Below, in pieces: positions 42,494 to 50,424 of a DNA stretch of 64,000 bases (positions are counted from its first letter, which is position 1; each line of letters opens with the position of its first letter). A program made the translations under genes and the position numbers. The stretch covers positions 434,001 to 498,000 of the forward strand of contig NZ_CAAHFG010000003.1 of assembly GCF_900890425.1 (NCBI RefSeq), in the 5' to 3' direction. The notes below the pieces were generated by a model. That model saw only the letters and a program-made list of their open reading frames with translations, did not search any database and was not told the DNA's origin. This DNA is from Pontiella desulfatans. Its GTDB lineage: Bacteria > Verrucomicrobiota > Kiritimatiellia > Kiritimatiellales > Pontiellaceae.

Positions 42494-44092
42494 TTATTTT
42501 CGAGTTGGAGTTTTTTTCTTCCGTCGTTTTTTGAACAGGGTTTCGTAGTCGATATCGAGCTTCTGGATCTTGTAGCGCACCATGCGCTCGGTAATGCCGA
42601 GCTCGCGGGCGGCGGCGCTGATGGTGCCCTTGTGCCGTTTGAGCGAGTCGACGATCAGGTCGCGCTCGAGCATGGCGACGCGCGCCTTGAGCGTATGCTG
42701 GTTGCTGCCGGTTGCGGCAATGGCCACGGGCGTCTGCAGGGTGGGCGGCAAGTCGTGGCCATGGATGACGCCATCCTCCCGGCCCATGAGCACCGCGTAT
42801 TCGATTGTGTTTTCGAGTTCGCGCACATTGCCTGGCCAGTGGTAGGCCATCAGCATGTTGATGGCCGGGGTGCTGACGCGGCGGATTTCGACCGCCATCT
42901 GCTTGGCATACTTCTTCACGAAAAAATTGGTGAGCGTCAGGATGTCGTCGCGCCGCGCGCGCAGGGCGGGCAGGTGGATCGGGAAAACGTTGATGCGGTA
43001 GAACAAGTCCTGCCGGAACTGGTTTTCGAGAATCGCGGTTTCGAGGTCGGCGTTGGTGGCGGCGATGATGCGGACGTTGGCTTTGCGCAGCTCGTTGCTG
43101 CCGACGCGTTCGTAGGTGCGTTCCTGCAATACGCGCAGCAGCTTGACCTGGGTGGTGGGGGAGAAGTCGCCGATTTCGTCGAGGAAGAGGGTGCCGCCTT
43201 CGGCTTCCTGCACCCGGCCGATGCGCGTTTGCAGCGCCCCCGTGAAGGCGCCTTTTTCGTGGCCGAAAAGTTCGCTCTCCAGCAGGTTTTCGTTCAGCGC
43301 CGCGCAGTTGACCTTCACGAAGGGTTTCTTTGCCCGGCCGCTGCTGTAGTGGATCGCGGCGGCCACCAGCTCCTTGCCGGTGCCCGACTCGCCGCGGATC
43401 AGCACCGTGGTGTCGGAGGCGGAAACCTGGTGGATGCGGGTATAGACCTCGTGCATCAGGTGCGAGTTGCCGATCATGTTTTCCGGCTGGAATTTTTCCA
43501 TCATCTCCGTGCGCAGCCGCAGGTTTTCGGATTCGAGCACTTCGCGCTCCATGCGCGAGGTCCGCCGCGCCGAAACGTCGTTGGCGATCATGGTGGCGAC
43601 GATGGAAAGAAACCGCGCGAGCTCGTTGAGCTCGGGCAAGGGCCGCGCATCGCAATCGACCGAAAGGGTGCCCACGGTTTCGTTCTCGACCATGATTGGA
43701 ACGCAGATGAAGCTGAGCTTTTCGTCGGACCGCCCATGCAGGCGCCCCTTGAAGCGGGGCTCGTCCGAAACAAGCGGAACCACGCGCAGTTCGCCGGATT
43801 CGAGCACCTGCCCGGTAATGCCTTCGCCGCGGCGGTAGGCCGCGCCCTCGGCCTGCCGCACTTTAAGGTCTTTCACCGCCTCGACGCGCAACTCGCGTCC
43901 GTCGGCCGTGAGCAGCATCAGTGTTCCACGCTTCACGCTGCGGCTTTTTTCAAGCACATCGATTACTTCGAGGAGAACCTCTTCCTGCTGCGATTTCGAA
44001 GAGAGAGTACGGGCGATGTCGGCCAAGGTTTCGAGCTCCTTGATGTGCCGCTGGTCACAGAGGGTTGGATTATCAAACTTACAATTTGGCAT
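42494..44092 (-). CDS. nifA: NifA-type sigma-54-dependent transcriptional activator
   Basis: A 532-residue bacterial enhancer-binding protein. Residues about 25-175 are a GAF domain ([39 protein letters not shown]). The AAA+ domain follows, with Walker A GESGTGKE (234-241), the sigma-54 contact loop GAFTGA (281-286) and Walker [10 protein letters not shown] (301-309). A Fis-type helix-turn-helix ends the protein ([20 protein letters not shown]). NifV next to it supports the NifA assignment over other activators. The cysteine-rich linker that makes many proteobacterial NifA proteins oxygen-sensitive is absent. A sigma-54 promoter lies about 80 bases upstream, implying activation by another or the same enhancer-binding protein. 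Confidence 0.82.
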   Translation of the reverse strand: MPNCKFDNPTLCDQRHIKELETLADIARTLSSKSQQEEVLLEVIDVLEKSRSVKRGTLMLLTADGRELRVEAVKDLKVRQAEGAAYRRGEGITGQVLESGELRVVPLVSDEPRFKGRLHGRSDEKLSFICVPIMVENETVGTLSVDCDARPLPELNELARFLSIVATMIANDVSARRTSRMEREVLESENLRLRTEMMEKFQPENMIGNSHLMHEVYTRIHQVSASDTTVLIRGESGTGKELVAAAIHYSSGRAKKPFVKVNCAALNENLLESELFGHEKGAFTGALQTRIGRVQEAEGGTLFLDEIGDFSPTTQVKLLRVLQERTYERVGSNELRKANVRIIAATNADLETAILENQFRQDLFYRINVFPIHLPALRARRDDILTLTNFFVKKYAKQMAVEIRRVSTPAINMLMAYHWPGNVRELENTIEYAVLMGREDGVIHGHDLPPTLQTPVAIAATGSNQHTLKARVAMLERDLIVDSLKRHKGTISAAARELGITERMVRYKIQKLDIDYETLFKKRRKKKTPTRK

Positions 44093-44172
44093 TTGCTATA
44101 GGTCATTTTAAGAGTCGAAATTACAATTATGTTGCAAAGTGCACGCCTTCCGACATGTTCGGAACCTAGTAT

Positions 44173-44188
44173 TGCATCAGCTGTGCCA
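44173..44188 (-). promoter_or_regulatory. Sigma-54 (-24/-12) promoter of nifA
   Basis: On the - strand TGGCACAGCTGATGCA fits TGGCAC-N5-TTGCA with one mismatch (A for the first T of TTGCA) and exact GG/GC spacing. The nifA ATG lies about 80 bases downstream, room for a leader. It is outside the upstream zinc-ribbon gene, which ends at 44218. Confidence 0.78.
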
Positions 44189-44217
44189 ACGGGGTTTGGG
44201 GCATGGCGGTTGAGCCG

Positions 44218-44433
44218 TCATTTGTGGGGATCGCAGTCGCCTTCCGCCCCCGCCCACGAACAATTGCACGTGTAGGTGGTGGCGTTCTCTTCGATCACCG
44301 GGAGGCCCAGGCTGAAGTTGGCGGTGAGGAGCGGGATGCGTTCCCCGTGGTGGTCGATGTATACCTTGCGGCAGGAGGATGCGGAGACGAGCTGCATAGA
44401 GCCGCAGTGGGGACAGGCGGGAGGATTATTCAT
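44218..44433 (-). CDS. Small zinc-ribbon-like protein between nifV and nifA
   Basis: A 71-residue protein, start ATG at 44433 overlapping the nifV stop by 8 bases. Cysteines occur as CPHCG near the N-terminus, then SSCRK, and as CNCSWAGAEGDC near the end, suggesting a zinc ribbon or small metal site. Between them lies HHGERIPLLTANFSLGLPVI. I do not recognise a nif-specific family. The overlap indicates translation with nifV; function might be metal handling or regulation, but this is inference only. It lies too far inside the operon to have its own promoter. Confidence 0.68.
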   Translation of the reverse strand: MNNPPACPHCGSMQLVSASSCRKVYIDHHGERIPLLTANFSLGLPVIEENATTYTCNCSWAGAEGDCDPHK

Positions 44434-45526
44434 AAAACATATTCCGGAGCTGGCGCGGGGTGACGGGCTGCTTGGTTTCGAGGGCGTGGTTGCGGATTCG
44501 GTTGAGCAGCCAGCCGAGCGGCTCCTTGCCGGGATTGATATGGATTTTTTCAAGGGCGTGGCGGAGCGCCGCCTCGCCGGAATGGACGCCGAGCACGATC
44601 TGCGTGTCGTCGGTGCGGCCGATATCGGCGGCGGAAAAGGGTTCGTAGGCCGCCCGGTGGTTGAGCACGGCGTGCACATGGATGCCCGACTCGTGGCTGA
44701 AGACGTTTTTCCCGATGATCGGGAAGCACCGGGGCGCTTCCATTCCGGCGGCCGGCAGAACGAGGTTGCACAACGGGGTCAACAGGTGGGTCTTGATGCC
44801 CAGCTCCGGCACCGCCATCGCCACCTGTTCGAAGGCGGCGTTGCCGGCGCGTTCGCCGATGCCGGCGACGGTGACGTCGGCTGCCGCTGCTCCGCCTTCG
44901 TAGGCGGCGAGCGTGTTGGCCGTGGCCATGCCGAGGTCGTTGTGGGCATGGAACGCCAGTTCGAGTCCGGGAACGGCTTCGTGCAGTTCCTCAAAAAGTG
45001 CCCGCGTTGAGAATGGGTTCAGCACGCCCACGGTATCGGCGATCCGCAAGCGGTTCGCTCCGAGTCCATGCACGCCGCGGGCAAAGGCAAGTAAGAGGGT
45101 GCGGTCGGCGCGTGCCGAATCCTGTGCGCCGACGGAAACATATCCAAACCGCCGCAAGGCTTCGGGCAGCACCTTTTCGAGGGTTTCGAAAACCCATGCC
45201 TCGGATTTGCCCAGGGCCTGGAAGTGGTGGCCGGAAAGGGGGAACGAGAGGTGGACGGATTCAAGGCCGGCGGCTTCGGCGGCGTCGAGGTCGGCCAGCG
45301 CGGCGCGGCACCAGCCGGTGATTCGGCAGGGTAGGTTGAGCGCAAGGATGGCGGCGATGTCCTCCTGCTCGGTGCGGCCCATCATCGGGATGCCGGCCTC
45401 GATCTCGCCCACGCCGGTTTCGGCGAGGGCGATGGCGATCCCGATTTTTTCTTCTCGCGTGAAGACCGCGCCGGGCATCTGTTCGCCGTCGCGCAGGGTG
45501 GTGTCGATTAAATAAGGGGATTTCAT
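44426..45526 (-). CDS. nifV: Homocitrate synthase
   Basis: A 366-residue DRE-TIM metallolyase. The start (ATG 45526-45524) leads straight into YLIDTTLRDGEQMPGAVF. Other hallmarks: TGVGEIEAGIPMMG, HLSFPLSGHHFQALGKSE, AFHAHNDLGMATANTLAAYE (metal-binding HxHND), VAGIGERAGNAAFEQVAMA and SHESGIHVHAVLNH. Homocitrate synthase condenses acetyl-CoA and 2-oxoglutarate to the homocitrate ligand of nitrogenase cofactor. The length (about 370) and the SGIHV block fit NifV better than the longer isopropylmalate synthase. It is the first gene of a unit with the zinc-ribbon ORF; nifHDK are not in this window. Confidence 0.88.
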   Translation of the reverse strand: MKSPYLIDTTLRDGEQMPGAVFTREEKIGIAIALAETGVGEIEAGIPMMGRTEQEDIAAILALNLPCRITGWCRAALADLDAAEAAGLESVHLSFPLSGHHFQALGKSEAWVFETLEKVLPEALRRFGYVSVGAQDSARADRTLLLAFARGVHGLGANRLRIADTVGVLNPFSTRALFEELHEAVPGLELAFHAHNDLGMATANTLAAYEGGAAAADVTVAGIGERAGNAAFEQVAMAVPELGIKTHLLTPLCNLVLPAAGMEAPRCFPIIGKNVFSHESGIHVHAVLNHRAAYEPFSAADIGRTDDTQIVLGVHSGEAALRHALEKIHINPGKEPLGWLLNRIRNHALETKQPVTPRQLRNMFYE

Positions 45527-45537
45527 TGCATCCCCAT

Positions 45538-45553
45538 AGCGCGAGGTGTGCCA
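45538..45553 (-). promoter_or_regulatory. Sigma-54-like promoter candidate before nifV
   Basis: On the - strand TGGCACACCTCGCGCT has the -24 GG and -12 GC at correct spacing but the -12 T's are replaced by GC. The predicted start of transcription would fall at the nifV ATG, giving an almost leaderless message. Weaker than the nifA promoter. The rest of 45554-45895 shows no gene; an AGGGGTGGA-GACG-TCCTCCCCT hairpin lies at 45784-45805. Confidence 0.4.
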
Positions 45554-45895
45554 GCCCCGTACCGACCAAGGAGTCCAAGGCGTTAAGTTGTTGGTTTTAA
45601 ATGGTTAAGTTTTTGGCATTCCTCTTGATGGCTTCGACGGCGGTTCGGAAAGAAATGTCGGAACGGTACCAATGCGGTGCGGGCGGGTGCCGCAAGCCAT
45701 GCAAATGCAGGGGGATAGGCAAACTTCGACATTTATTTCCTAGCCCTTGGTGAAAAACACGAAAAATGTTGGACTTGTTCCTGAGGGGTGGAGACGTCCT
45801 CCCCTGCCGGGTTGGCTCGTACTAATTAGTGTTTGCAGCCAAAGACATCGCTGCGCGTGTTCAGGTTGTGGCACCAGTCGCCTTCGTTCCTTTTC

Positions 45896-46561
45896 CTAGA
45901 AGTAAACGGCGGCCGAGCAGCCGAAGTTGTAGCGCTCTTTCCAATCGTTCTGGCTACCGAGCCGGGTCAGCTCCTGCATAAGGAACAGGTCGAACGACAG
46001 GGGCTTGAGCGGGACGAGCTTGACGCCTCCGCTGAACCGGTTGCGGTAGAAACTGTTGTCCTGGAAGTTATAAATCAGTTCATCGGCGATGTAGGGTTTG
46101 ATGCTCCATCCGGTGAACCCCTGGGTCGGTTGCAGCGTGAGCTTGGGACGGAAATCGGTGATAGCGTCCACCGAATCCAGGTCGGTGTGGAACAAGCGCA
46201 GCCGCGTTCTAAGATTCAATCCGCGCCAGCTGGCCGAGTTGTTCAGGTTGAGCAGCCAGGTGGGCTTGCTGATCCAGTCGGACTCCTTGGAACGGGCCGT
46301 GATGTAGCGGAAGGCGGGGGAAAGCCGCCAGTTTTCGGCAAACGCCCAGCCCAGCTCCAGCTCGGTGTGGTGATAGTAGTGGAAGCTCCCCTTTTCGGTG
46401 TAGCGGTGGTTTTCCACCAGTTTCAGCGTGAACGAATCCGAAAGCGGGCCCTTGACGGCACCTTCTAGCCGGATAATGTTTTCGGAGGCATCCCAGGCCC
46501 GGCAACGTGTTGCCACACCCAGCGCCGCCCAGGCGAGGACTACAACGGTTGCAAACTTCAC
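45896..46561 (-). CDS. DUF2490-family outer-membrane protein
   Basis: A 221-residue protein starting with GTG immediately after the stop of the upstream nuclease gene; AGGAG lies inside that gene. Signal peptide FATVVVLAWAALGVATRCRA. The rest alternates like a beta barrel with aromatic belts (HYYHHTELELGWAFAENWRL, SPAFRYITARSKE, LNLRTRLRLFHTDLDSVD, IKPYIADELIYNFQDNSFY, RNRFSGGVKLVPLKPLSFDL) and ends in Phe, as outer-membrane proteins do. The layout matches DUF2490. Function in the family is unknown. Co-transcribed with the SNase gene. Confidence 0.78.
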   Translation of the reverse strand: MKFATVVVLAWAALGVATRCRAWDASENIIRLEGAVKGPLSDSFTLKLVENHRYTEKGSFHYYHHTELELGWAFAENWRLSPAFRYITARSKESDWISKPTWLLNLNNSASWRGLNLRTRLRLFHTDLDSVDAITDFRPKLTLQPTQGFTGWSIKPYIADELIYNFQDNSFYRNRFSGGVKLVPLKPLSFDLFLMQELTRLGSQNDWKERYNFGCSAAVYF

Positions 46562-46921
46562 CTAATACTCCTTGTAAACCGCAAGTCCTCTGGTAACCAG
46601 TTCATCGTTGATGTTGATGAAACCGCCGTCCTGCTCCAGCCAGATTTCGGCGAGGTAGCGGCCATACTTGCCTCGTTTGTCCTTGATGGTTTCGAGGAGC
46701 ACCTCCTTGCCGAGGATACGTCCGCGCAGGTAGTCGCGCGCAACCTTGCCCGCTTCCTTTTCGTCGCCGCGCATCTCCGGAGCATTGATCCGGTGGAGCC
46801 GTAGCTTTTCGCCCTTGATGGCCGTTTTCAGCCCCAGGTCGATTTCCACGGTGACCGTGTCGCCGTCGTACGCATCCGTTACCAGTGCCTTGTAATGGTA
46901 TAGCCAGTCTGCATTTTTCAT
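46562..46921 (-). CDS. Staphylococcal-nuclease-like (SNase) protein
   Basis: A 119-residue protein; start MKNADW at ATG 46921 (the frame extends to 46963 without a ribosome site). ALVTDAYDGDTVTVEIDLGL holds the Ca-binding Asp of SNase, LRLHRINAPEMRGDEKEAGK holds the catalytic Arg and Glu region, and KYGRYLAEIWLEQDG holds the second Arg. No signal peptide, so it is probably cytoplasmic unless exported by another route. It may cleave DNA or RNA. Stop and next start touch (TAG-GTG), so it is coupled to the DUF2490 gene. Confidence 0.85.
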   Translation of the reverse strand: MKNADWLYHYKALVTDAYDGDTVTVEIDLGLKTAIKGEKLRLHRINAPEMRGDEKEAGKVARDYLRGRILGKEVLLETIKDKRGKYGRYLAEIWLEQDGGFININDELVTRGLAVYKEY

Positions 46922-47017
46922 GAACCGAGTGTAGGCCAAATGGCGAATGACTTCAAACCCCATCTTGGTGACCTGCCGGTTAAGACCGTTTGAAATGGGC
47001 GTCGCTCCCCCCGGAAA

Positions 47018-47845
47018 CTAAAGGCCGGTGTCTTGGATGATGTTGGCCTTGGTTTTTTGGGGAAGGCGGGGGATGCGGTCGAGGTCGTCGGCGGAGTTGA
47101 TGGGGCGGAGTTCGATGATGCGCGCGGCGGTGGCGGGACCGACGCCCTTGATGGCTTGCAGTTCTTCGGCGGTGGCGGTGTTGATGTTGATGGGGCCTTT
47201 GATGGCGGCGGAGTTGGTGATGGCGTTGAGCTCGGCCACCTCCAGGCGGGAGGCGGCGCGTAGTTCGACCAGGCGGTCGGGGTTGGTGGCTTTCCAGATT
47301 CCCTGTTTCTTCAGGGCCGCGACGGTTTCCTTGTCGTCGAGGCGGGCGGCGGCTTCCTTGTAGTGGGTGCCGTCGGGGAGCTCGCGGCGGTAGCCGTAGG
47401 AACGGGCGTATCCGTGTTCAACCAGCAGTTCGGCGAGGTCGTGCCCGTCGGCGGTGGTAACGAAGGCGAAGACGCGCCCGCCCGGTGACCGCCCCATGGC
47501 ATCGGCATACGCGGTGTGGACGGTGAAGGGTTTGGCCAGCTGCTTTTCGGTAAAGTTCGCGGCTTCCTTGCCATACTCGAAAACCTTCCGCTTGTCCGCC
47601 ATGCCGAAATGCTGCGCCTGCTCGCGCACGCGCCGGGCATCGGATTCGGTGGTGGCATGGGTTTCCGGGCAGTCGACATAGTAGAGGCGGACGACCTGCT
47701 TCTTGTCGTTGTGTTCAATCATGAAGCTGTCGCCGTCGTTGCCGCCATAGTCGGCCAGCACCGCGCCATCTAGCCGCACCAGTTCGCCGCCGAGGCAAAC
47801 GCCAGTGAACATCGCTATTGCCAAAACTATTCCCGATCGTTTCAT
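47018..47845 (-). CDS. Exported SNase-domain nuclease with a ComEA-like HhH tail
   Basis: A 275-residue protein with a signal peptide (GIVLAIAMFTGVCLGGELV). Residues about 25-175 are an SNase-like domain (YGGNDGDSFMIEHNDKKQVV, RLYYVDCPETHATTESDARR, YADAMGRSPGGRVFAFV). The last 65 residues are a helix-hairpin-helix repeat pair of the ComEA type (GPININTATAEELQAIKGVG, PATAARIIELRPINSADDL). The combination suggests a periplasmic nuclease that binds DNA, for example for nutrient use or DNA uptake. It lies 96 bases upstream of the cytoplasmic SNase gene on the same strand, so the two may share a transcript. Confidence 0.83.
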   Translation of the reverse strand: MKRSGIVLAIAMFTGVCLGGELVRLDGAVLADYGGNDGDSFMIEHNDKKQVVRLYYVDCPETHATTESDARRVREQAQHFGMADKRKVFEYGKEAANFTEKQLAKPFTVHTAYADAMGRSPGGRVFAFVTTADGHDLAELLVEHGYARSYGYRRELPDGTHYKEAAARLDDKETVAALKKQGIWKATNPDRLVELRAASRLEVAELNAITNSAAIKGPININTATAEELQAIKGVGPATAARIIELRPINSADDLDRIPRLPQKTKANIIQDTGL

Positions 47846-48098
47846 GCAAGGAACATATCCACGAAATAGACTGAATACACGAAACTAATTGCAACAGACC
47901 CACAAAAAAAGGCTGTTCACGGAAGTGCTTTTTTCCCGGGAACCGATCGCAGAACCTCTTCAGGTATTGTTCTCGGCAAAGCGCAGCTTTCAACCACGGA
48001 ACGCACGTCGCCGGGCACGTGGCATATGCGTCTACCGGCGTTGGCCGAGGAACGGTGCTCCGCGCCGTTTTGTTTCACCGACGCTGGAAAAGAACCCG

Positions 48099-48148
48099 CA
48101 GGATGTTGCAGTTATGCTGACGGCCGTCAGCATAACTGCAACATCCTG
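48099..48148. repeat. Perfect 50-bp palindrome
   Basis: Bases 48099-48123 (beginning CAGGATGTTGCAG, ending GCTGACGG) are the exact reverse complement of 48124-48148, with no loop. The identity ends sharply, although AACCC and GGGTT flank it a few bases out. It could extrude as a 25-bp cruciform. Confidence 0.9.
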
Positions 48149-48256
48149 TGGTGGGTTTCGATCTGTGCAAAGGTCGAATTCAACGGGGTTCGGAAGTGCA
48201 TGCAGGGACAACGGCTCCCTGTTTTTCCAGCTCAAGACGCTCTTCCGTGAAGAGGC

Positions 48257-48283
48257 AAAAAAAAGACGGCTGGAGGCCGCCTT
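48257..48283 (-). terminator. Intrinsic terminator of the DUF1080 operon
   Basis: On the - strand GGCGGC-CTCCA-GCCGTC (one G-U pair) is followed by eight T and lies about 30 bases after the DUF1080 stop. Confidence 0.75.
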
Positions 48284-48314
48284 TTCGGGGGTGTGTTTCC
48301 AGCTGGCCGAAGCT

Positions 48315-49028
48315 CTAATCCAACACCAGGATCTCGATGTTGCGGAACTGGCACGGGTGGCTTTCGGCTTGGAGCGAGATATGGCCGCCGTTCATGGGCG
48401 TGCCGTCATCGAAGCGGGCATTGGTATATTCCATGACCAAGTCCCCGTTGATCCAATGCTGGATGGTGCCATCTTTGACGACCGCCTCAGCCTTGACCCA
48501 TTCGCCGAACGGTTTGGATGGGATCGTGCTTTTCACCGATCCCTTCACCTCTTTGCCGTCCTTTTCGACCATGCACCCCGGCGTGAACAGCGAACCGGTG
48601 GTGCGGGTGTCGCCCAAAAGCTGGAATTCGGCGGAGTTGGGGAAGTTTTGGTTGACCTCCATGTTGGAGGGGTGGGGGCAGTGGAGCATGATGCCGCTGT
48701 TGGCGTAGGCCCATTTCGGCGCACCCGGAACCTGCTCGCCAATGAAGCGGTATTCGCAACGGAAGCGATAGTTCGTGTAGGGCTTGTCGGTATGGATGTG
48801 GCCAAATTCGCCGGTGAATTTTTCGCCGGCATAGTCGGCGTAGGAAACCGTCAGGAGTCCATCTTCCACGCGGAACATGTTGCCGGGGTTTTCGCCCATT
48901 TCGGATTTGGCGATCTTGACGATCCATCCATCCAGATCCTTGCCGTTGAACAGGCTGGTATATTCGCCTTCGGCGAGGGCGGCGGTGGATAGGGCGAGTG
49001 TTGCAATGAGGGTGGGCAGTCGTTTCAT
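48315..49028 (-). CDS. Exported DUF1080 (3-keto-disaccharide hydrolase) protein
   Basis: A 237-residue protein with a signal peptide (PTLIATLALSTAALAEG) and a concanavalin-like DUF1080 fold: YTSLFNGKDLDGWIVK at the start, MFRVEDGLLTVSY, FRCEYRFIGEQVPGAPKWAY, ANSGIMLHCPHPSNM, NSAEFQLLGDTRTTG and GHISLQAESHPCQFRNIEIL. Family members act on 3-keto-glycosides produced by Gfo/Idh-type oxidoreductases. It is the last gene of a three-gene unit with a Tat-exported oxidoreductase and a TIM-barrel protein, which fits that pathway. Exported to the periplasm. Substrate not known. Confidence 0.85.
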   Translation of the reverse strand: MKRLPTLIATLALSTAALAEGEYTSLFNGKDLDGWIVKIAKSEMGENPGNMFRVEDGLLTVSYADYAGEKFTGEFGHIHTDKPYTNYRFRCEYRFIGEQVPGAPKWAYANSGIMLHCPHPSNMEVNQNFPNSAEFQLLGDTRTTGSLFTPGCMVEKDGKEVKGSVKSTIPSKPFGEWVKAEAVVKDGTIQHWINGDLVMEYTNARFDDGTPMNGGHISLQAESHPCQFRNIEILVLD

Positions 49029-49046
49029 GGTTGTTCCTTGAAGGTT

Positions 49047-49074
49047 CGTAGTTCCGCCTGCAGGCGGAACTACG
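49047..49074. repeat. Perfect 28-bp palindrome, GTAG/CTAC ended
   Basis: CGTAGTTCCGCCTG is followed by its exact reverse complement. Both strands therefore read GTAG, TTCCGCCT, GC, AGGCGGAA. The stem is that of the hairpin at 13147. It lies between the DUF1080 and Gfo/Idh genes. Confidence 0.75.
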
Positions 49075-49083
49075 TGCTTTTTC

Positions 49084-50409
49084 CTATCCGTTCAATTCCC
49101 AGCCTTTGCGATACGTTTTCGAGAGGAACGCATTGGCGGCGGGTTCGTTGGTAACCACGCCGGCCTTGGCGTCGTAGGTCAGTTCCTTGCCGGCGCGGTG
49201 GGCGGCGAGGCCGAGCATCAGGGTTTCGATCATGCGGCCGGCATAGTCGAAGTCGCAGTCGGTCTTAAGGTCGCCCTTGCAGGCGTTGAACCACTGGTGC
49301 ATGAAGCCGCCGATCGGTGCGCGCGGTTCCTTGGGCGGCGTGTAGTAATCCATTCCGGTCTCTTTTCCGAGTGGAACCAGGATGCGGTTGTTGAAGTCGG
49401 CGATGAGTACGCCCTTGGAGCCTTTGAACATGGCGCCGTGGCCAATCTTCTCGAGGTCGATCGCGCTGTTCGGCGATTTGGGGCGCGGGCCGCCCTGGTA
49501 CCAGGCCAGGCGGATTTCGTCGCGCCAGTCGTTGGCCGGCATGGTGAAGATGGCGGTGAGCTCGGAGGGGCAGACATCGGGGTTGACCGCATCGCCGAAG
49601 GCCTTGATCTTGGTGGGGCGGTCGGCATCGATGGCGTTCCAGGCGAGGTCCATGGTATGGCTGCCCATATCGCCGATCTGCCAACTGCCGAAGTCGTCGT
49701 ACATGTTCCATTTGAGGCAGCCTCTTCCGGGCTTCAGGTCGAAATAGTCGGGGTTGTAGGCGTGGAATTGGGTCGGGCCGATCCACTGTTCCCAATCGAT
49801 GTTGGCCGGCGGGGCGCCGGTGGCAGGGAGGTAGGCGGTTTTGTCGTGCGTGCGGTTGCCCCAGGTATGGACGTCCTTGAGCTCGCCGATGGCGCCGCCC
49901 TTGATCATTTCGGCCACGCGGTCGAAGTTGGGCAGGGCGTGGCGCTGGGTGCCGTGCTGGGTGGCGAGCTTGTGCTTGTTCTTCAGGTAGACTTCGCGGA
50001 CGGCGCGCGCCTCGGCCACGCAGTCGCCCAGGGGCTTTTCGCAGTAGACGTGCAGACCGCGGTTCATGGCCCAGATGGAGATGAAGGCGTGGTGGTGGTC
50101 CGGGGTGCAGATGACCACGGCGTCGAGATCCTTTCGCTCCAGGCATTTGCGCCAGTCGGTGTATTGCGCCGCGCTCGGGAATTCCTTGGCGGCCATGGCC
50201 ATGCATTCGCCATGCACGTCGCAAAGGGCGACGACGTTCTGGGTTTTCAGGTCGTGGTGGTGCTGCCGTCCGCGGCCATAGGCGCCGATCAGGGCAATGT
50301 TGAGTTTGTCGTTTCCGGCCGCCAACGTTCCGCTGGGAAGGAGGGTCAGGCCGGCGCCGGTGGCGATGCTGGATGCGAGGAAGGTTCGTCTTCTGGTATC
50401 GATGTTCAT
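49084..50409 (-). CDS. Tat-exported Gfo/Idh/MocA-family oxidoreductase
   Basis: A 441-residue protein with a twin-arginine signal (DTRRRTFLASSIATGAGLTL) and an NAD(P)-binding Rossmann domain (LNIALIGAYGRGRQHHHDL, VVALCDVHGECMAMAAKEF, LDAVVICTPDHHHAF, CEKPLGDCVAEARAV). The C-terminal substrate domain includes HGTQRHALPNFDRVAEMIKG and SWQIGDMGSHTMDLAW. Such enzymes oxidise sugar hydroxyls, often giving 3-keto sugars, with bound cofactor when exported. Middle gene of the TIM barrel / oxidoreductase / DUF1080 set, 15 bases after the TIM-barrel gene. Confidence 0.92.
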   Translation of the reverse strand: MNIDTRRRTFLASSIATGAGLTLLPSGTLAAGNDKLNIALIGAYGRGRQHHHDLKTQNVVALCDVHGECMAMAAKEFPSAAQYTDWRKCLERKDLDAVVICTPDHHHAFISIWAMNRGLHVYCEKPLGDCVAEARAVREVYLKNKHKLATQHGTQRHALPNFDRVAEMIKGGAIGELKDVHTWGNRTHDKTAYLPATGAPPANIDWEQWIGPTQFHAYNPDYFDLKPGRGCLKWNMYDDFGSWQIGDMGSHTMDLAWNAIDADRPTKIKAFGDAVNPDVCPSELTAIFTMPANDWRDEIRLAWYQGGPRPKSPNSAIDLEKIGHGAMFKGSKGVLIADFNNRILVPLGKETGMDYYTPPKEPRAPIGGFMHQWFNACKGDLKTDCDFDYAGRMIETLMLGLAAHRAGKELTYDAKAGVVTNEPAANAFLSKTYRKGWELNG

Positions 50410-50424
50410 GTTGTTTTCTCCTGA

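Larger units (their letters stand above)
47846..48314. other. Intergenic region with a large palindrome, no gene
   Basis: No credible gene; ORFs on both strands here are opened by the palindrome at 48099-48148. A terminator for the DUF1080 gene lies at 48257-48283. Confidence 0.6.

Noticed and set aside
42134-44101. A 655-codon ORF on the + strand opposite nifA and the acetyltransferase gene
   Set aside because: It is a complementary-frame shadow of high-GC coding sequence; the - strand carries complete GAF, AAA+ and HTH motifs and the + product has no recognisable domain.
45541-45895. A NifA upstream activator site (TGT-N10-ACA) before nifV
   Set aside because: I looked for the motif by eye over this gap and found no acceptable match.
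47889-48992. A 367-codon ORF on the + strand across the 50-bp palindrome and DUF1080
   Set aside because: It is open mainly because it runs antisense to DUF1080; both strands of the palindrome translate to the same peptide, which reflects DNA symmetry, not a gene.
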